Notes: generated from the letters alone by a model not told the origin. 64,000 bases of DNA from Clostridia bacterium (GCA_017456145.1 JAFTJZ010000030.1:1-64000), one strand, 5' to 3'; positions 35,928 to 45,088 are shown, counted from the stretch's first letter. A program made the numbers and translations.

Positions 35928-37331
35928 TCATACTTTCGTCACCGCAAACGACTTTGCGCATAATGCTCTCGCCTCAGAAAGCGAGGACAGTGCGCCGCTG
36001 CCGAGCATCTGGCAGAGGATATTGCCCGTCGAGGTCGCCTCGACCAAACCCGTATAGACCGTTCTGCCGCTGATGCGAGCGGTCAGCTCGTTCAGATAAG
36101 CGTCGCGGCTGCCACCGCCAATAATGTAAAGCGTATCAATCTTGTTGCCGGTACACTTTTCCAGTTCGTCCAACGTGTCGCGGTAGGTTTCAGCCAAACT
36201 GAGATACACCACCGCCAGCACCTCGGACAGCGTCAGATCCGCACCGCATGCCGCCTTGACCGCTCCGATCATGCTGTCGGGTGCAAGAAAAGCATCGTCA
36301 TTGACGTTGACGCGCCACTTGACGTCGCCCGCCTCTTTGGCCATGCGGGAGAGCGTCGGGAAATCGTATTCGTCGTTGCATTCTTTTTTGATCGACTGGA
36401 TCATCCAAAGACCCATGATGTTTTTCAAATAGCGGTATCTCTTGTCATAACCGCCCTCGTGGGTGAAGTTTGCCGCGCGGGAGACCTCGCCCGTGTCGGG
36501 TGTCGTACGCTCCACGCCCATCAGTGACCATGTGCCCGAGCTCAGATACGCGATGTGATCGGCATCTGCCGCGTCTCCCACCACAGGCAACGCCAACACT
36601 GCCGAACCCGTGTCGTGTGAGGCGGGCAAGATCACCTGCACGTCAAAGCCCAGCTCCCGAGATAGTGCAGGACGCAAAGTCCCCAGTACCGTCCCCGGCA
36701 TGATCGGCGTGGGGAAAATGTCGGCAGGGTAGCCAAGCATATCCAGCAGCTCTCTGTCCCAGTCGCCACTGTTCACATCCAGCAGCCCCGTCGTCGAGGC
36801 GTCGGTGTATTCCACTGCCTTTTTACCCGTCAAGATAAAATTGAGATAATCGGGCATCATCAAAAACGTTCGTGCCGCAGCCAACTGCTCCGGGTTCGTC
36901 TGCTTGATCGACATCAACTGATAGATGGTGTTGATGATATTTTTCTGGATTCCCGTGCGGGCGTACAGATCCTCGTCGGGCAAGATAGCGCCGACCGGTG
37001 CATCCATCCCACGGGTTCGACCGTCGCGATACGCAACCGTTTTGCCGATAAGTTCATCCTTCTCATCCAACAGCACAAAATCCACGCCCCAGGTGTCAAT
37101 GCCCATGTACGCGGGAATCTTCCCGATCTCACGACATCTGGCAAGACCTGCGATCACATGCGACTTCAAATTGTCAACATCCCAGCAAAGGGTCTCCCCC
37201 TCGCGACAGACGCCGTTGGGGAAACGGTAGACCTCCTCCAGCGTGAGTACACCGTCCTGCACGTACCCCAGCACGTGCCGCCCACTGGACGCACCGATGT
37301 CCACGGCTAAATAGTATGTGAGCTGCTCCAT
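35928..37331 (-). CDS. rhaB: Rhamnulokinase
   Basis: 467 aa from the ATG preceded by GGAGGAAGG; an in-frame upstream ATG overlaps the promoter and is excluded. FGGY-kinase features: VDIGASSGRHVLG at the N-terminus, GIDTWGVDFVLLD, SHDTGSAVLALP, SSGTWSLMGVE and the ATP-binding IIGGGSRDAYLNELTA. It phosphorylates L-rhamnulose at O1. First gene of the rha cluster, behind a near-consensus promoter. Confidence 0.97.
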   Translation of the reverse strand: MEQLTYYLAVDIGASSGRHVLGYVQDGVLTLEEVYRFPNGVCREGETLCWDVDNLKSHVIAGLARCREIGKIPAYMGIDTWGVDFVLLDEKDELIGKTVAYRDGRTRGMDAPVGAILPDEDLYARTGIQKNIINTIYQLMSIKQTNPEQLAAARTFLMMPDYLNFILTGKKAVEYTDASTTGLLDVNSGDWDRELLDMLGYPADIFPTPIMPGTVLGTLRPALSRELGFDVQVILPASHDTGSAVLALPVVGDAADADHIAYLSSGTWSLMGVERTTPDTGEVSRAANFTHEGGYDKRYRYLKNIMGLWMIQSIKKECNDEYDFPTLSRMAKEAGDVKWRVNVNDDAFLAPDSMIGAVKAACGADLTLSEVLAVVYLSLAETYRDTLDELEKCTGNKIDTLYIIGGGSRDAYLNELTARISGRTVYTGLVEATSTGNILCQMLGSGALSSLSEARALCAKSFAVTKV

Positions 37332-37386
37332 ACTGAACCTGCCTTCCTCCCGCAGCCCTGTGCGGGCACAAATTTCCATCCATAAT

Positions 37387-37415
37387 ATTATAACACAATG
37401 CCCTTTTATTGTCAA
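37387..37415 (-). promoter_or_regulatory. Promoter of the rha cluster
   Basis: Minus strand TTGACA (37410-37415), 17-bp spacer, TATAAT (37387-37392) with TGT before it. No clear cre-like or RhaS-type site is visible in the divergent region. Confidence 0.85.
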
Positions 37416-37461
37416 GAAAAATTGTAGCCTCCCTTATAATTTATAAAAATATTTTTCCCTC

Positions 37462-37490
37462 TTGCAATATGCACCGATTTGTGATATACT
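37462..37490 (+). promoter_or_regulatory. Promoter of the GH95 gene
   Basis: TTGCAA (37462-37467), 17-bp spacer, TATACT (37485-37490), divergent from the rhaB promoter. Confidence 0.65.
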
Positions 37491-37520
37491 GAATCCAATC
37501 AAGCAACAAGGAGCTTTACC

Positions 37521-39728
37521 ATGAACCATTCTATTCTGCATCTGACCAACCCCGCCACCGTCTGGGACAACGCCACCCCCGTAGGCTGCGGAAACCTTGG
37601 CGCCATGCTCTACGGCGGCGTGGACGAGGAATGCCTGCAGCTCAACGAAGACCGCATCTGGTCCGAGGCGACACACAATATCAAGCCGGACGGATTTCTC
37701 TCCCGTTTTGAAACTGTCCGAGCGGCACTGCTGGAGGGAAAGAATGCCGACGCGCTTGCCACCGAGCTGCTCGACCCCTATTTTTCACGCATCGGCTCTT
37801 ATGAAACGGCCGGCGAGCTGCATCTTGCCGTAACCCATACAGAGAATGCTCCCGTGACCGACTATCACCGCGACCTTGACCTGATCGACGGCGTGGCAAC
37901 CGTCTCTTACTCCAAGGGCGATACCCGTTACCTCCGCACCCTGTTTGCCTCCTACCCGCAGCGCATGATCGTCATACAGCTGACAGCAGACCGCCCCGCT
38001 GCCATCTTTTTGACCGCGCGCTACCAAAGAGAAGGTATGCCCAAGATCCACGCCGAGAGCGACACCATCTCCGTCCATGGCAAAACGGCTTGCGGGAAAC
38101 ACACCTATTCCGTCAAGCTACGCTTCGCCTCCCTTGGTGGCACACAGCGCGTCAACCCCGACGGCACCGTGACCGTCTCGGGTGCAGACCGCGTCTGTAT
38201 CTATATCACCATGGCTGCCGACGGCGAGGCAAAGATGCCTGTCACTCCCCCTTTTGACGCGCTGCTCTCCGAGCATATCGCTGATTTTTCTGCTGTCATG
38301 CGTCGCGCCGCCATTTGCTACGATAGCGACCCCGCCATTGACGCGCTGCCCATTCCCGAGCGGCTGGCCCGTATTCGCGACGGAAAAACCGACACGGGTC
38401 TGGTCAATCTGTATTTCCAATTCGGGCGCTATCTGCTGCTTTCCTCCAGCCGCGGGGATTCGCTGCCCGCCAATCTGCAGGGCGTCTGGAACGGCGATAT
38501 TCACGCCCCCTGGGGCGCGGACTACCACACCAACATCAACCTGCAAATGAATTACTGGCACGCCGAGGTCGCAGGTCTTGCCGAGTGTACGCTGCCTCTG
38601 TTCCGTTATATGAACGACTCCTTGCTGGAGAGCGGAAAGAAGGTCGCCCGCGACTTCTATCACTGCCGTGGCACCATGGTTCACCACCTGAGCGATATTT
38701 ACGGCTTTGTCTCCCCTGCCGACGGGCTGTGGGGACTTTGGCAGATGGGCGCGGCGTGGCTCTGCTACCCGCTTTGGGAGCATTACCTGTTTTCCCTCGA
38801 CCTTGATTTTTTGCGCGACACCGCATATCCGTATATGCAGCAAAGCGTGCGCTTTCTGCTTGATTATATGTTCGAGGGCGAGGACGGGCATCTTCACACC
38901 GGCCCTTCCACCTCCCCCGAGAACACCTATTATGTCACAGAGGGGGGCGTACGCACCGCCGCACATCTCTGCCTCTCCCCCACCATGGATATCGCCATCG
39001 TGCGCGGGCTGTTGCAGATGTACATTGAAACGGAAACGCTGCTCAGCATCGACTCCGCACAGTGCGCCGAGGCGCAGACCGCATATCAAAAGCTCCCCGA
39101 TTACAAGATCGGCGCGCGCGGGCAGCTGATGGAATGGCAGGAGGATTACGATGAACCCGAGCCCGGGCACCGCCACATCTCTCACGCCTTCCCCCTTTAC
39201 CCCGGTTGGGAGATCAACCGAGGCACCCCTGAGCTGATGGACGCCATCGACACCACACTGCGGCTGCGGCTCTCGCACGGCGGCGGGCACACGGGCTGGT
39301 CGTGCGCATGGTTGATCAATCTCTACGCCCGTCTTGGGCAGGGCGATCGCGCCGCGGATATGATCGGCAAGCTGCTCAAAAGCTCCACGTTGGACAATCT
39401 GTTTGACACTCACCCGCCCTTCCAGATCGACGGCAACTTCGGTGCTGCCGCCGCCATGGCAGAAATGCTGCTGCAAAGCCACACCGACACGCTCGATCTG
39501 CTCCCCGCCCTGCCGCGTGATCCTGCCTATCAGAGCGGCAGCTTTTATGGCTTGCGTGCGCGTGGCGGCATCACGGTCGATGCCGCGTGGCAAGGCGGTC
39601 GCGTCACGAGGTGCACACTGAGCGCCGAGCGCGATACCACCGTCCGTTTGCGCGTGGGCGACAAGATCATTCCCGTTGCTCTGACGGTGGGCGTACCGCA
39701 AACGCTTACCTTGCAGCATACCCCTTGA
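37521..39728 (+). CDS. Glycoside hydrolase family 95 (alpha-L-fucosidase/galactosidase type)
   Basis: 735 aa, AAGGAG ribosome site. GH95 pattern: N-terminal beta domain with VGCGNLGAMLYGGVDEECLQLNEDRIWS, then the (alpha/alpha)6 domain with LPANLQGVWNGDIHAPWGADYHTNINLQMNYWHAEVAGL-type sequence, DGHLHTGPSTSPEN, HRHISHAFPLYPGW and FQIDGNFGAAAAMAEML. GH95 enzymes hydrolyse alpha-L-fucosides or alpha-L-galactosides. No signal peptide, hence cytoplasmic. Divergent from rhaB and convergent with a GH28 gene, so it likely serves pectin side chains. Confidence 0.93.
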   Translation: MNHSILHLTNPATVWDNATPVGCGNLGAMLYGGVDEECLQLNEDRIWSEATHNIKPDGFLSRFETVRAALLEGKNADALATELLDPYFSRIGSYETAGELHLAVTHTENAPVTDYHRDLDLIDGVATVSYSKGDTRYLRTLFASYPQRMIVIQLTADRPAAIFLTARYQREGMPKIHAESDTISVHGKTACGKHTYSVKLRFASLGGTQRVNPDGTVTVSGADRVCIYITMAADGEAKMPVTPPFDALLSEHIADFSAVMRRAAICYDSDPAIDALPIPERLARIRDGKTDTGLVNLYFQFGRYLLLSSSRGDSLPANLQGVWNGDIHAPWGADYHTNINLQMNYWHAEVAGLAECTLPLFRYMNDSLLESGKKVARDFYHCRGTMVHHLSDIYGFVSPADGLWGLWQMGAAWLCYPLWEHYLFSLDLDFLRDTAYPYMQQSVRFLLDYMFEGEDGHLHTGPSTSPENTYYVTEGGVRTAAHLCLSPTMDIAIVRGLLQMYIETETLLSIDSAQCAEAQTAYQKLPDYKIGARGQLMEWQEDYDEPEPGHRHISHAFPLYPGWEINRGTPELMDAIDTTLRLRLSHGGGHTGWSCAWLINLYARLGQGDRAADMIGKLLKSSTLDNLFDTHPPFQIDGNFGAAAAMAEMLLQSHTDTLDLLPALPRDPAYQSGSFYGLRARGGITVDAAWQGGRVTRCTLSAERDTTVRLRVGDKIIPVALTVGVPQTLTLQHTP

Positions 39729-39751
39729 TCTAAAGTTTTTTGAAGGGGAGC

Positions 39752-39789
39752 GCGAGGGGGAACTTTTGTGTACAAAAGTTCCCCCTCGC
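39752..39789. terminator. Bidirectional terminator between GH95 and GH28 genes
   Basis: GCGAGGGGGAACTTTTGT pairs with ACAAAAGTTCCCCCTCGC (39752-39789), between convergent stops. Preceded by TAAAGTTTTTTGAAGGGG. Confidence 0.8.
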
Positions 39790-39810
39790 CTATTTATTTC
39801 TATTATTCCC

Positions 39811-41100
39811 TTACTCTCTCTCCACAGCGATACCCTCGCAGTCGCGCAGGGTGACGGTTGGCGCGTCAGACGGCATATCATTGGAGCGAATACGCAGCAC
39901 GGCGTCGCCGTCAAAGCCGCTTGCCGTGACGTTTTGCAGTTCAATCTCCTTCATGTCGTGACCGACCAGCAAAGCACACGGCTTTGCTCCCTCGCGCAAC
40001 GTGATCTCGCAGTCAATCATGCGCATATGCAACGGCTCGTTCGCATCGGAATAGGCGCGCATCGGCTCCACCACACCCTCCGCGCGGCAGTTGCGGAAGG
40101 TAATATCGCCAAGGCTGCGGTTGCAGCACCAGATGTGCTGCTTGAACTCCAAATTAAAAAGGCAATCCACGTTGATAAAATCGGTATTCTGCACGACGAT
40201 GTTGCCAGGCGCGGCAAGCAGCTCAAACTTGCCGTAGCAGAAATACAAAAATCCCGTCAGCGTGTTGTGCCGATGCGTCTTATTGGTCGGCGCACCTGCT
40301 TTTTTCTCCTCATCGGTCATCTTCCAGCGGTGACCGTATCTGCCCGGTCCGACAACACGGCAGCGGTCAATCAGAACGTCCGTACCGCCCAGGCGGAACG
40401 CCGAGCAGGACGAATTGAGCTCACAACGCAGCACCGCCATATTCAGATTATTAAAGCCTGCCACGCAATCATCGCCCGTGGCAAAATGGCAGTCCTCAAT
40501 CAGCACGTTATCGCAAATACGGAGATGCACACCGTCATGCCCTGCCAGTACCGTGATGCCGTGAACGTAAACATTGCGGCTGCGGCTGATACAATGCGCC
40601 CAGTTGGCACTGTCAAGAACGGTATATCCGGCAAGCTCAACGTTCTCACAGCCGTACATCGAAATGGCGTGCGGACCGCGGAATCCTTCTTCTCCTTCGG
40701 CATCATAGCAATTCTGCCCGTTGATGCAAGAGCCCGATTCACCGATAATCTTGATATCCTTGGCATAATGTGCGCGGACGATCGAGTTGAACCAGCGCGA
40801 AAGAATACCTCGCGGGAACATGGGCTCATCTACCGGCTGCACCGGCTCTATCGTGTCCTCTGTAAAGTGCGTATAATCCTCAGGATCGCGGCTGCCCATC
40901 AGCACAGCGTTTTCCAACAGATGCAGCGTCACGTGGGAACGCAGCCGCAGCGAGCCCACAAGATACACCCCCGAAGGAACCGCAACCTCACCGCCGCCGT
41001 AAAGATAGCAAGCGTCGATCGCCGCTTGAATATATTGCGTCTGCAGCGTACCGCTGCCCGCCACTGCACCATAGTCTTTAACACTAAAAATACGTTTCAT
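39811..41100 (-). CDS. Glycoside hydrolase family 28 (polygalacturonase-like)
   Basis: 429 aa. Right-handed parallel beta-helix enzyme: N-terminal FSVKDYGAVAGSGTLQTQYIQAAID, and the GH28 active-site acids in LAGHDGVHL (Asp189) and ATGDDCVAGF (Asp210/Asp211). No signal peptide, so it should act on imported oligogalacturonides or rhamnogalacturonan pieces, as a cytoplasmic exo-type enzyme. Own promoter. With GH95 and rhaBAD it makes a small pectin-use locus that lacks a visible transporter. Confidence 0.92.
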   Translation of the reverse strand: MKRIFSVKDYGAVAGSGTLQTQYIQAAIDACYLYGGGEVAVPSGVYLVGSLRLRSHVTLHLLENAVLMGSRDPEDYTHFTEDTIEPVQPVDEPMFPRGILSRWFNSIVRAHYAKDIKIIGESGSCINGQNCYDAEGEEGFRGPHAISMYGCENVELAGYTVLDSANWAHCISRSRNVYVHGITVLAGHDGVHLRICDNVLIEDCHFATGDDCVAGFNNLNMAVLRCELNSSCSAFRLGGTDVLIDRCRVVGPGRYGHRWKMTDEEKKAGAPTNKTHRHNTLTGFLYFCYGKFELLAAPGNIVVQNTDFINVDCLFNLEFKQHIWCCNRSLGDITFRNCRAEGVVEPMRAYSDANEPLHMRMIDCEITLREGAKPCALLVGHDMKEIELQNVTASGFDGDAVLRIRSNDMPSDAPTVTLRDCEGIAVERE

Positions 41101-41134
41101 TGGATTTCCTCCCTGACAGAGTTAGATTGGTTTC

Positions 41135-41163
41135 ATTATAACACAAAACCACCGTCCTGTCAA
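41135..41163 (-). promoter_or_regulatory. Promoter of the GH28 gene
   Basis: Minus strand TTGACA (41158-41163), 17-bp spacer, TATAAT (41135-41140) with TGT before it. Confidence 0.85.
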
Positions 41164-41219
41164 CCAAAAACAGCCAAAAATGCCGCGCACAATCTCGTCA
41201 TGGTAGCTTGGTCTTGTTC

Positions 41220-42389
41220 CTACGGTATATTCTTCTGGCGCACGGCACTTTCGTATTCGATCAGCAACGAATAGAGCGCGGCGACCCGCGCGTCATAATC
41301 CTCGCCGTCCCGACACAAGGGACGCAGCGTATCGTGGACGCGGTTCTTATAATCCTCAAGGCGAGCCTGCCACCCCGACGCATACCGATTCAACTGATGG
41401 CAAAGCAGCATCCGCTCGCTCAGCGTCATGGACAGATCCATGACGTACACGTCCGTCTTTTCCAGAATCGGTGCAAGATGCTCGGTAATAAACGTCTGCG
41501 TCTCGTCCTGCGGCTCCGCCGACAGCGGATAGCGCTGATAGCTTGCAAGCATCTGTTGAAGCTCGGGCGGTGCGGATTCCATGCTCGTCGCGCCCACGCT
41601 CTCAAGCACCTGCATGACCAGCGCCTCGTAATCCGCAACCGTCAGCACCTTGGGCAAAATACCTGTGCCGAAGTTCTCTGTGCGAACCTTTTGCCCGATT
41701 TCCAGAGTGACGGGCTCGGCGTTCGGGTCGACGGCGGGAATGGCGGGGAGGCTTGCGTGCAGGGCTTGCTTTTCTTCCTCGCAAAGATCGCTTTGATCCA
41801 CCACGTCGTGCAGCCCTTGGCGCGTGGCGATCAGGCGCTCTTGCGTCATCTCACCGTAATAGGTCAGCCAATACGCAAGCAACTCCGCCTCTTCCATCTG
41901 CAGACTGTCTGAATCTATGGTATAAATGTCGGTCAGCTGCGTCAAGGGGGAGGCAAGCAGCAAACCTTCCTTGGCCTTTGGACTGCGCTGATTGCTCAGG
42001 CTCTGCAGTGTATAATACATCGTAAACCTTGCCAGCGTATGATTTCCGTCAGGAACGTCGACCAGATTCTTCTTCATGTTTTCCAGCAGCGCCTCATAAT
42101 CCTGCGGCAGCAGTATATTCGGCAGCTCGGTCAGCAGCGTCCCCGTCAGATACACCGGTTCCCGCTTGGCGTGAGCGTTGCGGTCGGTCATCGCCGCGGC
42201 AGATAAGCCCAGAATAAACATCAGAATGGATACGGAGACCATCGCGGCGATCATTCCGATCAGGCTGCGCTTATGCAGATAGATCCGCTGCGCACGGCGC
42301 TTTTGCAGTGCGTTGCCCGGCATGGCCTCCTTGATATAGATCGGGGATATATCTCCGATCATCTCCAATAGCTGTTCGTTTCTATTCAT
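41220..42389 (-). CDS. Membrane regulator of the ECF factor, copy 1
   Basis: 389 aa. Short cytoplasmic N-terminus (about 45 residues) carrying IGDISPIYIKEAMPGN, one transmembrane segment (GMIAAMVSVSILMFILGLSA), then about 310 extracytoplasmic, helical residues. It is paralogous to the protein at 43257-44399 (matching GISPYYIKESAPGN, TGTLLT, and later YWLTYYGEMTQERLIATRQ versus YWLMYYGEMNQEKLIAMYQ). Lying 14 bp behind an ECF sigma gene it is inferred to be its anti-sigma factor. It has no zinc-binding anti-sigma motif, so this may be an unrecognised class. Confidence 0.75.
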   Translation of the reverse strand: MNRNEQLLEMIGDISPIYIKEAMPGNALQKRRAQRIYLHKRSLIGMIAAMVSVSILMFILGLSAAAMTDRNAHAKREPVYLTGTLLTELPNILLPQDYEALLENMKKNLVDVPDGNHTLARFTMYYTLQSLSNQRSPKAKEGLLLASPLTQLTDIYTIDSDSLQMEEAELLAYWLTYYGEMTQERLIATRQGLHDVVDQSDLCEEEKQALHASLPAIPAVDPNAEPVTLEIGQKVRTENFGTGILPKVLTVADYEALVMQVLESVGATSMESAPPELQQMLASYQRYPLSAEPQDETQTFITEHLAPILEKTDVYVMDLSMTLSERMLLCHQLNRYASGWQARLEDYKNRVHDTLRPLCRDGEDYDARVAALYSLLIEYESAVRQKNIP

Positions 42390-42403
42390 TTTGCTCTCCT
42401 CTC

Positions 42404-42958
42404 TTACGCATCGATCCCAAATTCCCTGAGATGCCGCCTGAGCTTTTTTCTGGTACGGAACAGCAGTGTGTTGACGTTGCTCTCACTCATGCCGTACGCC
42501 TTGGCGATGGCAGCAGCCGTGTCCGCATACCAATACCGCCGCACGAACACCACCCGCGTTCGTTGCGGCAGGGTTGCAAGAAAGATGTCCAGTGCCTCCC
42601 GCAGCAGCTCGCTTTGCTCGTCTTGCGCCTCCGCATCGGAAATACACTCCTGCAGCTCTCCCAAGAGCAGCTCCACCATCCCGCCGCCGCGCTTTTGCGC
42701 CCGACGCTCCTTGGCGCGATCAAGGGCAATGTGGCGGGTCAGCATCCCAAGATAGGAGGACAAAATCGGCGGCCTTTGCGGCGGAATGGTCTCCCAAGCC
42801 CGCCGATACATATCATTGACACATTCCTCGGCATCCTCGCGGGAGCCAAGGATCTGTTCTGCAATATACTGGCAGTACCGCGCGTATTTTTCCTGCACGC
42901 GGGCGATTGCTGCCTCATCCCGCGCAAAAAACATCGCGATGATATGCTTATCGTCCAT
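42404..42958 (-). CDS. ECF RNA polymerase sigma factor, copy 1
   Basis: 184 aa from the ATG with GGAGG 9 nt upstream; a longer open frame upstream overlaps the promoter motif. Region 2: EDAEECVNDMYRRAWETIPPQ and YLGMLTRHIALDRAKERRAQKRGG. Region 4: LATLPQRTRVVFVRRYWYADTAAAIAKAYGMSESNVNTLLFRTRKKLRRHL. About two thirds identical by eye to the sigma factor at 44414-44968. Forms a pair with the membrane protein behind it. Confidence 0.93.
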   Translation of the reverse strand: MDDKHIIAMFFARDEAAIARVQEKYARYCQYIAEQILGSREDAEECVNDMYRRAWETIPPQRPPILSSYLGMLTRHIALDRAKERRAQKRGGGMVELLLGELQECISDAEAQDEQSELLREALDIFLATLPQRTRVVFVRRYWYADTAAAIAKAYGMSESNVNTLLFRTRKKLRRHLREFGIDA

Positions 42959-42996
42959 CCTTACCCGCCTCCTTTCCGCATTTTGAACGCCTTCTT

Positions 42997-43030
42997 TTAT
43001 AATAACGATTTTCAAGGAGCAAATCTTACA
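42997..43030 (-). promoter_or_regulatory. Conserved spaced motif upstream of ECF copy 1
   Basis: Minus strand TGTAAGA (43024-43030), 18 bp, TTATTATAA (42997-43005). The same two blocks with the same spacing precede ECF copy 2, so this is a candidate autoregulated ECF promoter. Confidence 0.55.
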
Positions 43031-43193
43031 CCCATTTGAAATTTTTTCTGAATTTTTCGATAAAAAAAGCACAATCTCTTTTCCGCCGGGTCAAGCGGTC
43101 ATCCCCTCGCACATTCCATAAGCTAACCTCTGCCGCTCCGATACACATAGCATATCACTTCCCTTCGGGTTTGTCAACACCCGCAACCACAGT

Positions 43194-43234
43194 AAAAAAA
43201 GCTGCCGCGCCCGGATTGCTCCAAGCGCGGCGGC
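43194..43234 (-). terminator. Terminator of ECF module 2
   Basis: Minus strand GCCGCCGCGC (43225-43234) pairs with GCGCGGCAGC (43201-43210, one mismatch), followed by TTTTTTT. It lies 22 bp after the stop of the membrane regulator. Confidence 0.88.
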
Positions 43235-43256
43235 TGTTTTATAAGAATCGGCAAAG

Positions 43257-44399
43257 TCATTGATAAGATTCCTGCTCGGATTCTAATTGCGCGGTGACCT
43301 CACGTAAAATTTCCCACACTCTCACCACCATATCGTGAAGTGCTGCCTTATCCTCAGCGTCACTTGCATCAATGGTGCTGTGTATATTTTCGGTGATCTG
43401 CATCGTATCTTCCATCCAGATGTCGGCATAGAGTGCCATGGCAGAGCACAGCCATGAGCGTTCCCAAAGTGCAATATCGCAATCCAAAACATATACCGGT
43501 GTTACCTCAAGCAGCGGCATGAGGGCTCTTTCCCATTCGCTGTTGTGTTCATCATCCGGATTATATTCGGCATAATATGCAGCCATCCGCCGTACATAGT
43601 TCGGGGCATCATCATAGTTGTCTACACCTGCCCCCTCCATAACCTTCTCCATCATGGCCTCAAAGTCCGCCTTGGTCATGATAATGGGCAGCATACCGGG
43701 GGTGGGCAGAGTCTTACCCTCCTGCGCCGCAGCATTGATCAGCGTACCGATCTGCATATCGGTCATTGCAAGAGGAATTTCGGGAAGGCTTTTGCGCATT
43801 GCCCGTTTTTCCTCCTCAGAATAATCGCTCGCCTCGACCATGTCGTACAAGCGCTGATACATGGCGATCAGCTTTTCCTGATTCATCTCGCCGTAGTACA
43901 TCAGCCAATAAAGAATGGCGTTTTCCTCGGTGGGTGTCACCTCAGCCTCCAGCGTGTATACATCCACAATCTGTGTGATGGGACAAATCTCAATCAATGC
44001 TTGTTTGACTTGGTCATTTTGAAACATGGCAAGCGATTGCTTAGCGTAAAATGCTGTACACCGTTTCAAGATTGCATCTCCATTGGTCACATCGGCAAGA
44101 TTTTGCATCATCGTCGCACAAAGCGAATCATAATCCTCTGCCGTCATTATCGCGGGAATATCGGTCAGAAGTGTTCCCGTCTGATATGGCACCTCCTTTT
44201 GATCGTAAGCCAACGCCGACGCCGTAAAGCCCAGCGCGAACATCATCATGGAAACGGCGACCATCGCGGCGATCATGGGGATCATACGCCGCTTGAACGA
44301 TACGTTTTTTTCCTTGCTTGGCACGTTGCCCGGTGCCGATTCCTTGATATAATAGGGGGAAATACCGCCCAAAAGGTTCATCAATCTTTCACTTTTCAT
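43257..44399 (-). CDS. Membrane regulator of the ECF factor, copy 2
   Basis: 380 aa from the ATG preceded by GGGAGAAGAAACT; the ATG at 44417 overlaps the sigma stop. Same plan as copy 1: cytoplasmic GGISPYYIKESAPGN, one transmembrane segment (MIAAMVAVSMMMFALGFTASALA), then a large extracytoplasmic region. Inferred anti-sigma or sensor partner of the sigma factor 14 bp upstream. No family name recognised. Confidence 0.75.
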   Translation of the reverse strand: MKSERLMNLLGGISPYYIKESAPGNVPSKEKNVSFKRRMIPMIAAMVAVSMMMFALGFTASALAYDQKEVPYQTGTLLTDIPAIMTAEDYDSLCATMMQNLADVTNGDAILKRCTAFYAKQSLAMFQNDQVKQALIEICPITQIVDVYTLEAEVTPTEENAILYWLMYYGEMNQEKLIAMYQRLYDMVEASDYSEEEKRAMRKSLPEIPLAMTDMQIGTLINAAAQEGKTLPTPGMLPIIMTKADFEAMMEKVMEGAGVDNYDDAPNYVRRMAAYYAEYNPDDEHNSEWERALMPLLEVTPVYVLDCDIALWERSWLCSAMALYADIWMEDTMQITENIHSTIDASDAEDKAALHDMVVRVWEILREVTAQLESEQESYQ

Positions 44400-44413
44400 A
44401 GTTTCTTCTCCCT

Positions 44414-44968
44414 TCATACATAAATTCCTTGCTCCGATAAAAATGCACGGAGCTGTTTTCGGGTGCGGAAAAGCAGCACATTGACGCTGCTCTCCTTCAT
44501 ACGATAATCGGCGGCAATGGCAGCCGCGCTGTCCGCATACCAGTAGCGACGCATGAAGATCATCCTCGTCCGCTGCGGCAACGAGCCGAGAAATGCATTG
44601 AGCGCATCCTGCAGGATAAAATCGTCTGCCGCATCCCCTTGTCCGTCAGGAATACATTCCTGCATCTCGTCAAGGATCAGGGGCAAGCTGCCTCCGCCCC
44701 GCTTTTGGGCGCGATTATCTCTTGCGCGATTCAAGGCGATATGGCGGGTCAGCATCCCGATGTAAGCGGAGAGCAATTGCGGTTTTTCGGGCGGAATGGT
44801 CTCCCATGCACGGCGATACGCGTCGTTGACGCACTCCTCGACATCTTCGGGGGAAGTGAGTATCCTCTGCGCAATGACGCGGCAATATGTGGCGTATTTT
44901 TCCTGCACCTGTGCAATTGCCGCCTCATCTCGCGCGTGAAATAAGGCAACAATCTTTTCATCATCCAT
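44414..44968 (-). CDS. ECF RNA polymerase sigma factor, copy 2
   Basis: 184 aa, exactly the length of copy 1. Region 2: EDVEECVNDAYRRAWETIPPEKPQ and IGMLTRHIALNRARDNRAQKRGG. Region 4: LGSLPQRTRMIFMRRYWYADSAAAIAADYRMKESSVNVLLFRTRKQLRAFL. GGAG-type ribosome site (AAAGGAG). Heads the second sigma/membrane pair and is divergent from a repeat lipoprotein. Copy 1 and copy 2 keep the same gene order and spacing, so the whole module was duplicated. Confidence 0.94.
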   Translation of the reverse strand: MDDEKIVALFHARDEAAIAQVQEKYATYCRVIAQRILTSPEDVEECVNDAYRRAWETIPPEKPQLLSAYIGMLTRHIALNRARDNRAQKRGGGSLPLILDEMQECIPDGQGDAADDFILQDALNAFLGSLPQRTRMIFMRRYWYADSAAAIAADYRMKESSVNVLLFRTRKQLRAFLSEQGIYV

Positions 44969-45008
44969 AAGCTTTCGCTCCTTTCTGCTATTTGAAAAGG
45001 CCTTTCAC

Positions 45009-45042
45009 TTATAATAACACGGTTTACCGCGTCTTTCTTACA
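45009..45042 (-). promoter_or_regulatory. Conserved spaced motif upstream of ECF copy 2
   Basis: Minus strand TGTAAGA (45036-45042), 18 bp, TTATTATAA (45009-45017), identical in blocks and spacing to the site before copy 1. Confidence 0.55.
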
Positions 45043-45088
45043 TCAAAATCCGATATTTTTGAATTTTTTTATTTTTTTTTGAAATCGG

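Noticed and set aside
38118-39944. Long minus-strand open frame across the GH95 gene
   Set aside because: Antisense shadow of a GC-rich gene; the plus strand shows GH95 motifs throughout.
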